Source: Bacillota bacterium
GTDB taxonomy: Bacteria; Bacillota; Clostridia; Oscillospirales; Acutalibacteraceae
DNA length: 64,000 nucleotides
NCBI GenBank assembly: GCA_021769885.1
Contig: JAETSA010000003.1
Coordinates: 87,273-151,272 of the forward strand
Direction: 5' to 3'
Of this stretch, positions 26,418 to 35,032 are shown piece by piece. Numbering within the stretch: the first letter of the stretch is position 1; each line of letters begins with the position of its first letter. The notes below the pieces were generated by a model, which ran no database searches, was not told the DNA's origin, and saw only the letters and a program-made list of their open reading frames with translations. The position numbers and the translations under genes are program-made.

Positions 26418-26975
26418 TTATCTCTGTGCAATCGAAATATATGTATTTTCCCGTTTCTGTACGAGCACCGTGTTGTCGGGGATGTCGCCCGTGACCACAC
26501 AGCCCGCGCCGATGACGCAGTTCTTTCCAATCTGCGTACCGCGTAAAATAACGGTATTTGCGCCAACCCAGCTGTTTTCACCGATATGTACGGGACTCTT
26601 TTTGTATTCGCCCGCTTTTAAGCCGCCTTCTGCGCGAAAATCGTGGTCGTGGTCGTACACAAGCACATTCGGTCCGAACTCCACACCGTTTTCAATCTCG
26701 ATTTTATCGCGGCAGGTAATGCGGCAGCCGTTGTTGAAGCGGCAGTTGTCGCCGATTGTCAATTCCCCGCCGGTCACGGAAAGACGGGAACCGGAGTGCA
26801 TACGCACTTTATTTCCAAGACGCAGTTTTCCTTTTTTTTCAAGAATCACAACCACATTCGGGGACAGCCGCTCTATACAGTGAAAATACAGGGTATTCCA
26901 ATGAAACAGCTTTAAAAAGCAAAATTTTACAAAGGTAAATAAAATCGAAATAATATTGCCTAAGGTTCGGCGCAT
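26418..26975 (-). CDS. Left-handed beta-helix (hexapeptide) acyltransferase
   Basis: 185-residue acetyltransferase of the WcaF/LacA-like hexapeptide family. After an N-terminal amphipathic or membrane-binding stretch (ILFTFVKFCFLKLFHW) come hexapeptide turns: KVRMHSGSRLSVTGG, LTIGDNCRFNNGCRI, VEFGPNVLVYDHDHDF with the catalytic His, then VHIGENSWVGANTVILRGTQIG and VIGAGCVVTGDIPDNTVL. Forms trimers and uses acetyl-CoA. Lies 15 bases upstream of the MurF-like gene. Likely O- or N-acetylates a sugar of the repeat unit. Confidence 0.86.
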   Translation of the reverse strand: MRRTLGNIISILFTFVKFCFLKLFHWNTLYFHCIERLSPNVVVILEKKGKLRLGNKVRMHSGSRLSVTGGELTIGDNCRFNNGCRITCRDKIEIENGVEFGPNVLVYDHDHDFRAEGGLKAGEYKKSPVHIGENSWVGANTVILRGTQIGKNCVIGAGCVVTGDIPDNTVLVQKRENTYISIAQR

Positions 26976-27003
26976 AAATTATGCCTCTTTTCTTTTTTCG
27001 GTC

Positions 27004-28611
27004 TCAGCGATGAAACATCGTGCGGTAACAGTAATACGCTTTTTCCAGCAAAATACGGTAAGACTTAAAGTAATTGTTCTTCACGTGGACGCCCATATCA
27101 TAAATATCCTTGTTCGCTACACGGATAATGTCATTGTGCGCTTTGTCGGATTTTCTGTATTCGCGCGGCATAGAGAACATCAAATCGATAAGCTTTCGGT
27201 TGTTAAACGGGAACGTTACGCGGTGGCAGATATCCAAGGATTGGGATACAAGCATACCCCAGCTGCTCATACGCACCTCCCAATAGTACAAATCCGTATG
27301 CTCAAAATTAAACTTCGGCGCTTTCAAATCATATTCTTCCATAAAGGCTTTATAGATTTTATCGGTCTTATGTAAAAGAGCGGGCGAGCCGAAAAATCTG
27401 GTTTGAAAAATGCTGAAGTGACGCGGGGTCAAAGTTTCGGGCATTTTCAAATCGTATTTGCGCTCAAAAAATACGCGGACGATTTCCGAGCTCCACGATT
27501 TGATTTCCGTATCGAAATCGTGCAGGCGGTACAAATAGATGTGCTTGCGCACCTCGTGGTCTGCAAGCCCGCGCACATAGCCGTAGGAGTGCACAATCAG
27601 TGCCTTTAAGTCGTCGAAATCCTCAATTTCTTCGTTCTGCTGCGGAATCGGATAAATGGTATGCTCCACACCGATTTTCTCGCAAATCTCGTGCGCCGCC
27701 AAGGAATCCGTAATTTCCGTATCCTTCGACTGGAAGCTGAAATAGCCGAATTTATCATACAAGCCGTTGGCGCAGGCAAGTGTGGTTTTGCTGTCCGTAC
27801 CGCCGGAAAGCGAAATAACGGGACGCTCCCATTTTTCAGACGCCAATTCTAAATTTTTATGTAAAATTTCATACGCCTGCTGTACAGCCGCCTCGTATTC
27901 CGCATCGGTCTTGCATTCTGCATGCGGCGCAGTCGGGTAAAAACGGTGTACCGAGAATTGGCGGTTGCTGTCGCACTGCAAATACAGATTTGCCCCGAGA
28001 CGGCGCAGTTCTTTAAACGGAGACAGATTGCCCGGCAAATAACGGTTGCCGATGTTGTAAAAACGATTGGAAACCAGCTTTTCAATAAACGAATCCATTT
28101 GAAGCCCGTAAATATCCGCCGCCATTTGCGGGTGCGAAAGGAAGCAAAGCTTGCCGTTTACCTCCCCAAAATATACGGCTTTGACGCCGGCGCAGTCCTG
28201 TGCGGCAATCACCTCGCCGCCGTCCAACACATAAATCGCGAAAATCCCCGTCCACTCGTTTACGGCTTCAAAGAACGCTTCGCGGCTTTTTTCATATGCC
28301 GCACCGCACTGCCGAAGCAGTTCTTCTTCTTTGTACACACCGTTAAAGGGATTGTATGCGTGCCCGACCAAAAAGAACGCTTTGTCTCCCTGCGTATACA
28401 AATGCTTATCCTGATCCTTATGCACAAACGCCGTAAACTGCGCGTTCAGCTGTACACGCGTCCAATTCCCGTAAAAAGGATACTGCGTTTCGTCGAGTGC
28501 CGCGTCCTCGGTAATCATATAGCCGCGCGAAAACAGGCATTCTCTGTATTGCGGCTTGCGCTCTAAAATTTTCTTTACGGATTCTGCATTACCCGTTACC
28601 ACTGATTCCAT
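27004..28611 (-). CDS. Asparagine-synthetase-like amide-forming protein without glutaminase cysteine
   Basis: 535 residues. The C-terminal half has the AsnB-type ATP-pyrophosphatase loop PVISLSGGTDSKTTLA (SGGTDS at 269-274), which adenylates a carboxylate. The N-terminal half keeps the fold elements of the class II glutaminase (FFLVGHAYNPFNGVY, WTGIFAIYVLDGGEVIAAQDCAGVKAVYFG), but it lacks the N-terminal Met-Cys-Gly nucleophile: the protein begins MESVVTGNAESVKK. So glutamine hydrolysis is unlikely, as in beta-lactam synthetase. In this operon, next to a MurF-like ligase and uronate enzymes, an amide on a sugar acid is a reasonable guess. AGGAGG precedes the ATG. Confidence 0.72.
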   Translation of the reverse strand: MESVVTGNAESVKKILERKPQYRECLFSRGYMITEDAALDETQYPFYGNWTRVQLNAQFTAFVHKDQDKHLYTQGDKAFFLVGHAYNPFNGVYKEEELLRQCGAAYEKSREAFFEAVNEWTGIFAIYVLDGGEVIAAQDCAGVKAVYFGEVNGKLCFLSHPQMAADIYGLQMDSFIEKLVSNRFYNIGNRYLPGNLSPFKELRRLGANLYLQCDSNRQFSVHRFYPTAPHAECKTDAEYEAAVQQAYEILHKNLELASEKWERPVISLSGGTDSKTTLACANGLYDKFGYFSFQSKDTEITDSLAAHEICEKIGVEHTIYPIPQQNEEIEDFDDLKALIVHSYGYVRGLADHEVRKHIYLYRLHDFDTEIKSWSSEIVRVFFERKYDLKMPETLTPRHFSIFQTRFFGSPALLHKTDKIYKAFMEEYDLKAPKFNFEHTDLYYWEVRMSSWGMLVSQSLDICHRVTFPFNNRKLIDLMFSMPREYRKSDKAHNDIIRVANKDIYDMGVHVKNNYFKSYRILLEKAYYCYRTMFHR

Positions 28612-28641
28612 AATTGCCTCCTGATACAGTAAAAAGAAAAA

Positions 28642-29775
28642 TCAAAATTTTGCGCCGTCGGCGCTTTTGCAAATATGCACGGAAAAACTTTCGCGCAGAT
28701 GCGGGAAAGCCTGTAAATACCGTTCACGCACGGTTTCGGTGATTTCTTCGCGGTATGCAGGGTCAATCAGTGCCATAGAACAGCCCTTGAAGCCCGCACC
28801 GCTGAAGCGTCCGCCGTAAATGCCGACGGTGTCGTGCATAATTTCATACAATTTGATAAGCTCGGGCGAACCTGTTTCGTAATTTTCAATAGAGGACAGT
28901 CCGCTTTCGAAAATCAACTGCCCGAAACGGTTAATATCGCCGTTTTTCCAAGCTTCTGCGCCCTGCTCTACGCGGCGAAATTCCGTATAAAAATGCTCCG
29001 CACGCTTTTGAAACGGCAGCGGCAGACGGTCTTTGTACTGCAAATAGACCTCATACGGCACATTTCGAAGCCGTGCTTCCTCAAATTTTCCGTATTCCAT
29101 ACCTGCATATGCCATTAAAGCGTAGGCGGCGGATTTCATTTCGTCCACGCGCATATTGAATTTACTGCCCACAAGCGTCCTCGACAGTCCGCTGAAGAAA
29201 ACCGCAATTTCATAAGGCGGCATCTTCTCATTTTGCGGGATGCGCACAAAAGAGCCGTCTAAGGTGTCGAGATACAGCAGATGGTCCTTTTGGCTGTAGA
29301 CCTCGCACGACTGGTCGAGCGAGCCGCATTTCACACCGACAAAGGTATTCTCCGAGAGCAAAGCCAAACGAATCATTTCGCTTTTTTCCAACGTAATCTC
29401 ATTCGCTTCGCACAGCGCGGAAAGGAATGCAATAATCACCGCCGCGGAAGAAGAAAGCCCGCCGATGGGCAGTTCCCCTTCAATTACCCCATCCAAGCCG
29501 CAACGCAAGGTGTATTTTTCAGACAGCACCAAAGCCGCGCCGCGTATGTAATCCGCCCAGTCGCCCGCCTTTTGGAGCATTGGGCTGTTCAGCGGGAACT
29601 GCACCGCATCGGGGAAATTCCGACTCTCCATACGCACAGTAGGCTCTGTGCTGACCGTATAGGTAATTCGCACGCCCTTGTCAATTGCAAAGCCCGTAAT
29701 TTTGCCGAATTGGTGGTCACTGTGTGCGCCCAACGGGCAAATGCGGTACGGGCAGTATGCCGTTTTCTGAACCAT
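28642..29775 (-). CDS. GHMP kinase, galacturonokinase-like (galactokinase family)
   Basis: 377 residues. GHMP motifs are present: substrate motif PYRICPLGAHSDHQFG (residues 9-24), ATP motif LPIGGLSSSAAVI (103-114) and a C-terminal GGRFSGAGFKGCSMALI. Ordinary galactokinases read RVNLIGEHTDY at the first motif; here Glu is Ala and Tyr is His, as in plant galacturonokinase (ICPLGAHIDHQ). This, and its place between a UDP-glucose dehydrogenase and genes for UDP-GalA formation, suggests it phosphorylates D-galacturonate at C1. The alternative is a galactokinase or another sugar kinase. Cytoplasmic. Confidence 0.7.
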   Translation of the reverse strand: MVQKTAYCPYRICPLGAHSDHQFGKITGFAIDKGVRITYTVSTEPTVRMESRNFPDAVQFPLNSPMLQKAGDWADYIRGAALVLSEKYTLRCGLDGVIEGELPIGGLSSSAAVIIAFLSALCEANEITLEKSEMIRLALLSENTFVGVKCGSLDQSCEVYSQKDHLLYLDTLDGSFVRIPQNEKMPPYEIAVFFSGLSRTLVGSKFNMRVDEMKSAAYALMAYAGMEYGKFEEARLRNVPYEVYLQYKDRLPLPFQKRAEHFYTEFRRVEQGAEAWKNGDINRFGQLIFESGLSSIENYETGSPELIKLYEIMHDTVGIYGGRFSGAGFKGCSMALIDPAYREEITETVRERYLQAFPHLRESFSVHICKSADGAKF

Positions 29776-29812
29776 CTTTCTCCCCCAGGTTACGGCTTTT
29801 GCCGTTTTTTAA

Positions 29813-30997
29813 TCAATCTCTGAAATACAAATCTCTTGTATATACTTTTTCCGAAACATCCGCGATATCCTCGTGATAGCGATTGGCAAGAATCACATCG
29901 CTTACACGTTTAAATTCGTCGAGATCACGAATCACGCGGCTGTTAAAAAAGCGTTCTTCTTGAAGGGTCGGCTCATAAACCACCACTTCAATGCCCTTTG
30001 CCTTGATGCGCTTCATCACGCCCTGAATCGCGGACTGACGGAAATTGTCACTGTCCGCCTTCATCGTCAGGCGATACACGCCGACCACGTTCGGATGCTT
30101 TTCAATAATGCGGTCTGCAATAAAATCCTTGCGCGTGCGGTTCGCATCCACAATCGCGGAAATGATGTTGTTCGGAATGTCGTTGTAATTCGCAAGCAGC
30201 TGCTTGGTATCCTTCGGCAGGCAGTACCCGCCGTAGCCGAAGGACGGATTGTTATAATGCGTGCCGATGCGCGGGTCAAGCCCGACGCCCTCAATAATCG
30301 ACTGCGTGCGAAGTCCGCGCATCTCCGCGTAGGTATCCAGCTCATTAAAATACGCCACGCGCAGCGCCAAATAGGTATTGGCGAACAGCTTGACCGCTTC
30401 CGCTTCGGTGGACTGCATCAACAGTGTGGTCACATTTTCGTCCTCTGCCGCATCCTTTAACATAGAAATAAAGGTTTCTGCCGCCGCCTGCATTTTCGGG
30501 GAATCCCCTGCCACACCCGCAATAATGCGGCTGGGGTGGAGATTGTCATACAGCGCCTTGCCCTCGCGCAAAAACTCAGGCGAGAAAAATATATTTTCAC
30601 AGCCGTATTTTCCGCAAACCGATTTGGTATATCCGACAGGCACGGTGGATTTGATGACCATAACCGCTGACGGGTTGATTTCCAGCACCGATTCGATAAC
30701 CGACTCTACAGATGAGGTATCAAAATAGCTTTTTTCGGGGTCATAATTGGTCGGCGTGGCGATAATCACGAAATCTGCATCTTGAAACGCCGTGCGATTG
30801 TCCGTCGTCGCGGTCAAATGCAAGGTCTTTTCACGCAGATATGCGGAAATTTCTTTGTCTACAATCGGGGAAATCCGATTGTTCAGCATTTCCACACGCG
30901 CAGGAACAATATCTAACGCCGTTACTTCGTGCGTCTGCGAAAGCAGTACTGCATTGGAAAGCCCGACATACCCGATACCCGCCACAGCAATTTTCAT
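29813..30997 (-). CDS. ugd: UDP-glucose 6-dehydrogenase
   Basis: 394 residues; two NAD oxidations turn UDP-glucose into UDP-glucuronate. N-terminal Rossmann site [19 protein letters not shown], central [17 protein letters not shown] and [17 protein letters not shown], then the catalytic Cys in [16 protein letters not shown]. The C-terminal UDP-binding domain ends with [11 protein letters not shown]. Length is normal for the short bacterial type. Its product feeds the downstream-acting UDP-GlcA 4-epimerase encoded by the gene before it in the operon. A 112-base gap with a repeat unit separates the two genes. Confidence 0.95.
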   Translation of the reverse strand: MKIAVAGIGYVGLSNAVLLSQTHEVTALDIVPARVEMLNNRISPIVDKEISAYLREKTLHLTATTDNRTAFQDADFVIIATPTNYDPEKSYFDTSSVESVIESVLEINPSAVMVIKSTVPVGYTKSVCGKYGCENIFFSPEFLREGKALYDNLHPSRIIAGVAGDSPKMQAAAETFISMLKDAAEDENVTTLLMQSTEAEAVKLFANTYLALRVAYFNELDTYAEMRGLRTQSIIEGVGLDPRIGTHYNNPSFGYGGYCLPKDTKQLLANYNDIPNNIISAIVDANRTRKDFIADRIIEKHPNVVGVYRLTMKADSDNFRQSAIQGVMKRIKAKGIEVVVYEPTLQEERFFNSRVIRDLDEFKRVSDVILANRYHEDIADVSEKVYTRDLYFRD

Positions 30998-31041
30998 TTC
31001 TATGCCCCATTTCGTTTTTTAATCACGCGATTTTGATTTTG

Positions 31042-31093
31042 GTAGGGGCGCGCATTGTGCGCCCGCGGGTCGTCAAGGATGCCGACCCCTACA
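31042..31093. repeat. Modular hairpin repeat inside the polysaccharide operon
   Basis: GTAGGGGCGCGCATTGTGCG is followed by CCCGCGGGTCGTC...GCCGACCCCTAC. Two stems, GGCGCGCA/TGTGCGCC and GGGTCG/CGACCC, carry the same GTAGGGG...CCCCTAC frame as the other intergenic repeats. It lies between ugd and the epimerase gene and is transcribed as part of the operon if transcription is continuous. Confidence 0.75.
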
Positions 31094-31109
31094 ACCGTAT
31101 TGCGAAAAT

Positions 31110-32150
31110 TTATTTCGTCATATAAAACGCCTTGTACCACTCCGCAAATCGGCGCAAGCCCTCGCGCAGCGGCGTGTTCGGACGGAAGCCGAAATCACGC
31201 TCTAAGGGGGTGATGTCCGCATAGGTCACGGGTACGTCGCCCGGCTGCATCGGTACTAACTTTTTATGTGCTTCAAAGTCATACTCTTCGGGAAGTACAC
31301 CTGCGCGAACCAGCTCCTGCTGTAAAATGTCCACAAATTCCAGCAGGTTTTCGGGATGGCTGTTGCCGATGTTATATACGCGGTACGGCGGCACGGGCAG
31401 TCCGTCCTCGCCGTTCTTCTTTTCGGGGGGCGCGAGCATCACACGGTACACGCCTTCCACGATATCGTCAATATAGGTAAAATCGCGCTTGCAGTTGCCG
31501 TAGTTGAAAATCTCAATCGTTTTGCCCGCAAGTAGCTTGTCTGTGAAGCCGAAATACGCCATATCGGGTCTGCCGCACGGACCGTAGACCGTGAAAAACC
31601 GCAAGCCCGTTGCGGGAATATTGTAAAGCTTGCTGTAGGCGTGCGCCATCAGCTCGTTGGATTTTTTGGTCGCCGCATAGAGGCTGACGGGATTGTCCAC
31701 CTTGTCGTCGGTAGAATACGGCACCTTTTTGTTGGAGCCGTACACCGACGAGCTGGACGCATATACCAAATGTTCCACAGGATAATGACGGCAGGCTTCC
31801 AATATATTATAAAAACCAATCAGATTGGACTGCACATAGGCGTCGGGATTCTGAATGGAATACCGCACGCCTGCCTGCGCCGCCAAATTCACGACAATGG
31901 AAAACTGCTCCGCTTCGAACAGCGACTCGATTTGCGCTTTGTCGGAAATATCGCCGCGCACAAAACGGAAATTCCCGAATCCGCTGAGACGTGACAGACG
32001 TTCTTCTTTCAGCCGCACATCGTAATAAGCATTCATATTGTCTATGCCGACAACCTCTGCGCCCTCTTTTAAAAGCCGTTCAGCCAAATTCGCGCCGATG
32101 AAGCCCGCCGCGCCCGTTACCAGTATTTTGCGCCCGTTTACCTCGGTCAT
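31110..32150 (-). CDS. UDP-glucuronate 4-epimerase (extended SDR)
   Basis: 346-residue extended short-chain dehydrogenase. Seen: RKILVTGAAGFIGANLAERL, GIDNMNAYYDVRLKEERL (the N-x-Y-Y-D-x-x-L-K loop typical of UDP-GlcA epimerases), NLAAQAGVRYSIQNPDAYV, catalytic YASSSSVYGSNKKVPYST and YAATKKSNELMAHAYSKLY, and the substrate loop TVYGPCGRPDMAYFGFTDKL. This is the CapI/LpsL group that makes UDP-galacturonate. It follows a GT4 gene by 16 bases. Together with ugd it gives UDP-GalA for the polymer. Confidence 0.9.
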   Translation of the reverse strand: MTEVNGRKILVTGAAGFIGANLAERLLKEGAEVVGIDNMNAYYDVRLKEERLSRLSGFGNFRFVRGDISDKAQIESLFEAEQFSIVVNLAAQAGVRYSIQNPDAYVQSNLIGFYNILEACRHYPVEHLVYASSSSVYGSNKKVPYSTDDKVDNPVSLYAATKKSNELMAHAYSKLYNIPATGLRFFTVYGPCGRPDMAYFGFTDKLLAGKTIEIFNYGNCKRDFTYIDDIVEGVYRVMLAPPEKKNGEDGLPVPPYRVYNIGNSHPENLLEFVDILQQELVRAGVLPEEYDFEAHKKLVPMQPGDVPVTYADITPLERDFGFRPNTPLREGLRRFAEWYKAFYMTK

Positions 32151-32166
32151 TCGTTGTTACTCCTTT

Positions 32167-33267
32167 TTATGCCGTATATTCTGCGGCAGTGTCTAAATAT
32201 TTTCGCACTACGATGTTGCGGTCAAATTCACGCTCGACCTTTTCGCGCCCGCGTTTGCCCATTTCTTCACGTTCTGTGGGGGTGAGCTGAAGGAATTGCT
32301 CGGTTTTTTCTATCAAATCGGCACTGTCGCGTTCGCGGACAATAAAGCCCGTCACGCCGTCGTCAATCGCTTCCCGACAGCCGAAACGGTCGGTCGAAAT
32401 AATCGGTCTGCCGCTCGCCGCACTCTCCAAAAGGACGTTCGACATCCCCTCGGGGTAAAAGGTCGGGTGAATCACGCAGTGGAAATTCGCAATTTCTTTG
32501 CGCACATCGTTCGACAGCCCGTGAAATACAAGCACGCCCTCGCGGTCTAATTCGCGCATCCGCTCCTCATATTCCGCTTCGCCGAAACCGACCACGTGGA
32601 AGCGCGTGTTCGGGTATTTTTCCCGAACGGCTTTGGCGGTATCTATATATTGCTCAATACCTTTTTCCTTCATAATGCGGGAAACAAATCCAAATTCTAC
32701 CGTATCGCCCGCAGGATACGGCAAAAGCGTGAATTTTGTGAGATTCACGCCCGAACCCGGCAGAGAATCGTGCTTGCCGCGCGCGATTTTATGCGTCTCA
32801 AAAAACCGACGGTTCTCATCATTTTGGAAAAAAACCTTTTTTACCTTGCGAAGCCCCAATTTATAGAGGAACAGCGTCAGCTTCTGCATCAGTCCGCCGT
32901 TTTCGACCGCCGTGCCGAGCCCCGTGATGTTCGCAACATACGGCACGCCGCAAAGCGCACTCGCCATACCGCCGTAAATATTCGGCTTGATGGTATAGGT
33001 CAGTACCAAATCGGGCTTCGTTTCGCGAATCAGCTTTCTGTATTGGAGCATCAGCTTAAAGTCCTCCAACGGATTCGTGCCGTGCCGTGCCACATCGGTT
33101 TTTATAACCTGTGCGCCGACCGCCTCAATTTCCCCGAGTCTGTCCCCCTCCGGCACGGAAACATAGACCTGATAGCCCGCCTGCACCAAAGCCGCAACCA
33201 CTTCCAGTCGGAAATTGATGACCGTTGTCTGCTTATTGACCAAAATCAAAATGGTTTTCTCACTCAT
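32167..33267 (-). CDS. Glycosyltransferase family 4 (PglA/CapM-like)
   Basis: 366-residue GT-B enzyme. Acceptor domain: ILILVNKQTTVINFRLEVVAALV, then KPDLVLTYTIKPNIYGGMAS and VANITGLGTAVENGG, which are typical of PglA/WbnK/CapM transferases that act early on undecaprenyl-PP sugars. Donor domain: EFGFVSRIMKEKGIEQYIDTA, FHVVGFGEAEYEERM, HPTFYPEGMSNVLLESAASGRP with the E-x7-E motif. Its start overlaps the preceding dehydrogenase stop by four bases. By similarity of type and by position near the priming transferase, it may add the second sugar. Confidence 0.88.
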   Translation of the reverse strand: MSEKTILILVNKQTTVINFRLEVVAALVQAGYQVYVSVPEGDRLGEIEAVGAQVIKTDVARHGTNPLEDFKLMLQYRKLIRETKPDLVLTYTIKPNIYGGMASALCGVPYVANITGLGTAVENGGLMQKLTLFLYKLGLRKVKKVFFQNDENRRFFETHKIARGKHDSLPGSGVNLTKFTLLPYPAGDTVEFGFVSRIMKEKGIEQYIDTAKAVREKYPNTRFHVVGFGEAEYEERMRELDREGVLVFHGLSNDVRKEIANFHCVIHPTFYPEGMSNVLLESAASGRPIISTDRFGCREAIDDGVTGFIVRERDSADLIEKTEQFLQLTPTEREEMGKRGREKVEREFDRNIVVRKYLDTAAEYTA

Positions 33268-34184
33268 ACTTGACGCTCCGAAGCGATAAACGCTTTTAAA
33301 TTCTCATAAATACATTGGAACAGCCGTTCGCTGTTTTTGGGCGAAACAAAGGAGTTGTGCGGCGTAATCAGCACATTTTCCATATTCCACAAAGGACTTT
33401 CCTGCGGCAGGGGTTCGGATTCGAATACATCCAGCACCGCACCGCCGAGTGTCCCGTCTGCCAAAGCACGAATCAAATCCGCCTCACGTACCACCGCGCC
33501 GCGTGCAAGATTCACTAAGATTGCACCGTCTTTGCAATTTCGAAGCAAGTCTGCGCTGAACATACCGCGTGTCTCCTCGGTAAGCGGTAAGGTCAGTACC
33601 ACAACATCCGCCGCCGCGAGTGCCGCGGGAAGCTGTTCCATCGGATAATACGCATCGTAGCAGTCCGCCGAAGGTCTGCAAATATCCGCCGCCGACACGC
33701 GCATACCGAACGCCTGGAATCGCTTGGCGCATTCCGTGCCGACCGAGCCGCAACCGACAATCAGCACGTTGTCACCCGACAGTTCCCGCACGGCTCTGTC
33801 TTTTTGCCAAAGCCGTTTTTCCTGATTTTTTAAAAACTGCGGCAGGTGCTTATAAAGTGCCGACACACCGCTGACGGCAAATTCTGCCATCGGCACACTG
33901 TAAACGCCACGTGCATTGCAAAGACGAATGCCGTGTTCTTTTATATAGTCCGTCGGCATTCTGTCAAGCCCCGCGCTGGTCGCCTGCACAAACCGCAAAT
34001 TTCGAAAATCCCGAATATCATTTTGCAAAAACAGACCGTTGCATACGACCGCCTCAAATTCGGACACATCCAAACCGAGCTTTTCACGTTCCTCCTGCAC
34101 AAAGGCGATTTCTGCACCGAGGGCTTTTAATTGTTCTTTTTGCGCATCGGTATAACTGAACGCACCCGTTAAAAGCAACTGCAT
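33264..34184 (-). CDS. D-isomer-specific 2-hydroxyacid dehydrogenase
   Basis: 306-residue NAD-dependent dehydrogenase. The cofactor site VLIVGCGSVGTECAKRFQAFG is clear; the catalytic Arg is in NLARGAVVREADLI, the Glu in DVFESEPLP and the His in VLITPHNSF. Family members interconvert D-2-hydroxy acids and 2-oxo acids. The gene starts two bases after the stop of an HpcH-type aldolase, and overlaps the next gene by four bases. As aldolases of that family make 2-oxo acids, the two enzymes could run in series. This role in a polysaccharide operon is inference. Confidence 0.86.
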   Translation of the reverse strand: MQLLLTGAFSYTDAQKEQLKALGAEIAFVQEEREKLGLDVSEFEAVVCNGLFLQNDIRDFRNLRFVQATSAGLDRMPTDYIKEHGIRLCNARGVYSVPMAEFAVSGVSALYKHLPQFLKNQEKRLWQKDRAVRELSGDNVLIVGCGSVGTECAKRFQAFGMRVSAADICRPSADCYDAYYPMEQLPAALAAADVVVLTLPLTEETRGMFSADLLRNCKDGAILVNLARGAVVREADLIRALADGTLGGAVLDVFESEPLPQESPLWNMENVLITPHNSFVSPKNSERLFQCIYENLKAFIASERQV

Positions 34185-34186
34185 TT

Positions 34187-35026
34187 TTATTCACCCTTTG
34201 CCGCTTTGATTTTCTCCACAATTTTTTGCACGCGCGCCTGTGTATCCAAATGGCTGTCCCAAAGCTGCGCCGCGCTTTTTTCGGCGGCAACGGCTTCATA
34301 AGCGCGCATATCCGCCACCGCGTGACGGAACACCTCTTCGACTTGTGCTTCGCCTGAAACCTTTGTCACATCGCAAAAGGCGCGGGACAAAATCACCATA
34401 TTCGATTGCATGCGGTAATGCTCATCGATAATATTTTCCGCAGGCAGGGGCACATTGCCGCCGGGACGCCCCACGCCCCCGAAGCCGTAAAACAGACCGC
34501 GCTGTCTGAAAGCCGTACAGAGCCGTTCCACCGTGCCGTCTGCCACCAACTCAAACATAAAGTGCCGATGATAGCCTAAGTGCAAATCGTTGATTCCGAT
34601 ATGCACCTCGTCAATTCCCGGCACAGACAAAATTTCATCAATATGCTCCGCCGCTTCGGGTGTTTCACAAAGCAGGCAGGTTTTTGCGCGGCCGTTCACC
34701 GCGTTTATAAAGCTTTCGACCTCTTTTGCGGTCTTAAAATACGGCAGCATTACGACGTCGGCACCGTCATTTATAACACGGTCAACCTCGTCTTTCGTAC
34801 CGTCATACACAGAATTGATGCGCACCAAAAGCTCCGCCTTATGCAGCGCAGCGCGCAAAGGGCGAACGTCCGCAAAGCTGTTGTGTGAAATGACGGTATC
34901 CATATTCGCCTGACGCGCTTCTTTTCCGCGCAATTCCAAGTCCAAAAATATCCGATCCACGCCGTTTTTTTCTGCAATTGCGGCAATACGCGGCGAATTG
35001 GTCAGATACATCAGTTTTAAAGCCAT
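34187..35026 (-). CDS. HpcH/HpaI aldolase family protein (citrate-lyase-beta-like barrel)
   Basis: 279 residues of the HpcH/HpaI/CitE-like TIM barrel. Seen: RIAAIAEKNGVDRIFLDLELRGKEARQ, LLVRINSVYDGTKDEVDRVINDGADVVMLPYF (Arg and Glu for phosphate/oxo-acid binding), CLLCETPEAAEHIDEIL with the metal Glu, and VHIGINDLHLGYHRHF with the metal Asp. These enzymes form or cleave C-C bonds of 2-oxo acids using a divalent metal. It is the second gene of the operon, six bases after the priming transferase, and is coupled to the 2-hydroxyacid dehydrogenase. It may make a carboxylic acid decoration for the glycan. Confidence 0.83.
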   Translation of the reverse strand: MALKLMYLTNSPRIAAIAEKNGVDRIFLDLELRGKEARQANMDTVISHNSFADVRPLRAALHKAELLVRINSVYDGTKDEVDRVINDGADVVMLPYFKTAKEVESFINAVNGRAKTCLLCETPEAAEHIDEILSVPGIDEVHIGINDLHLGYHRHFMFELVADGTVERLCTAFRQRGLFYGFGGVGRPGGNVPLPAENIIDEHYRMQSNMVILSRAFCDVTKVSGEAQVEEVFRHAVADMRAYEAVAAEKSAAQLWDSHLDTQARVQKIVEKIKAAKGE

Positions 35027-35032
35027 TTGAGA

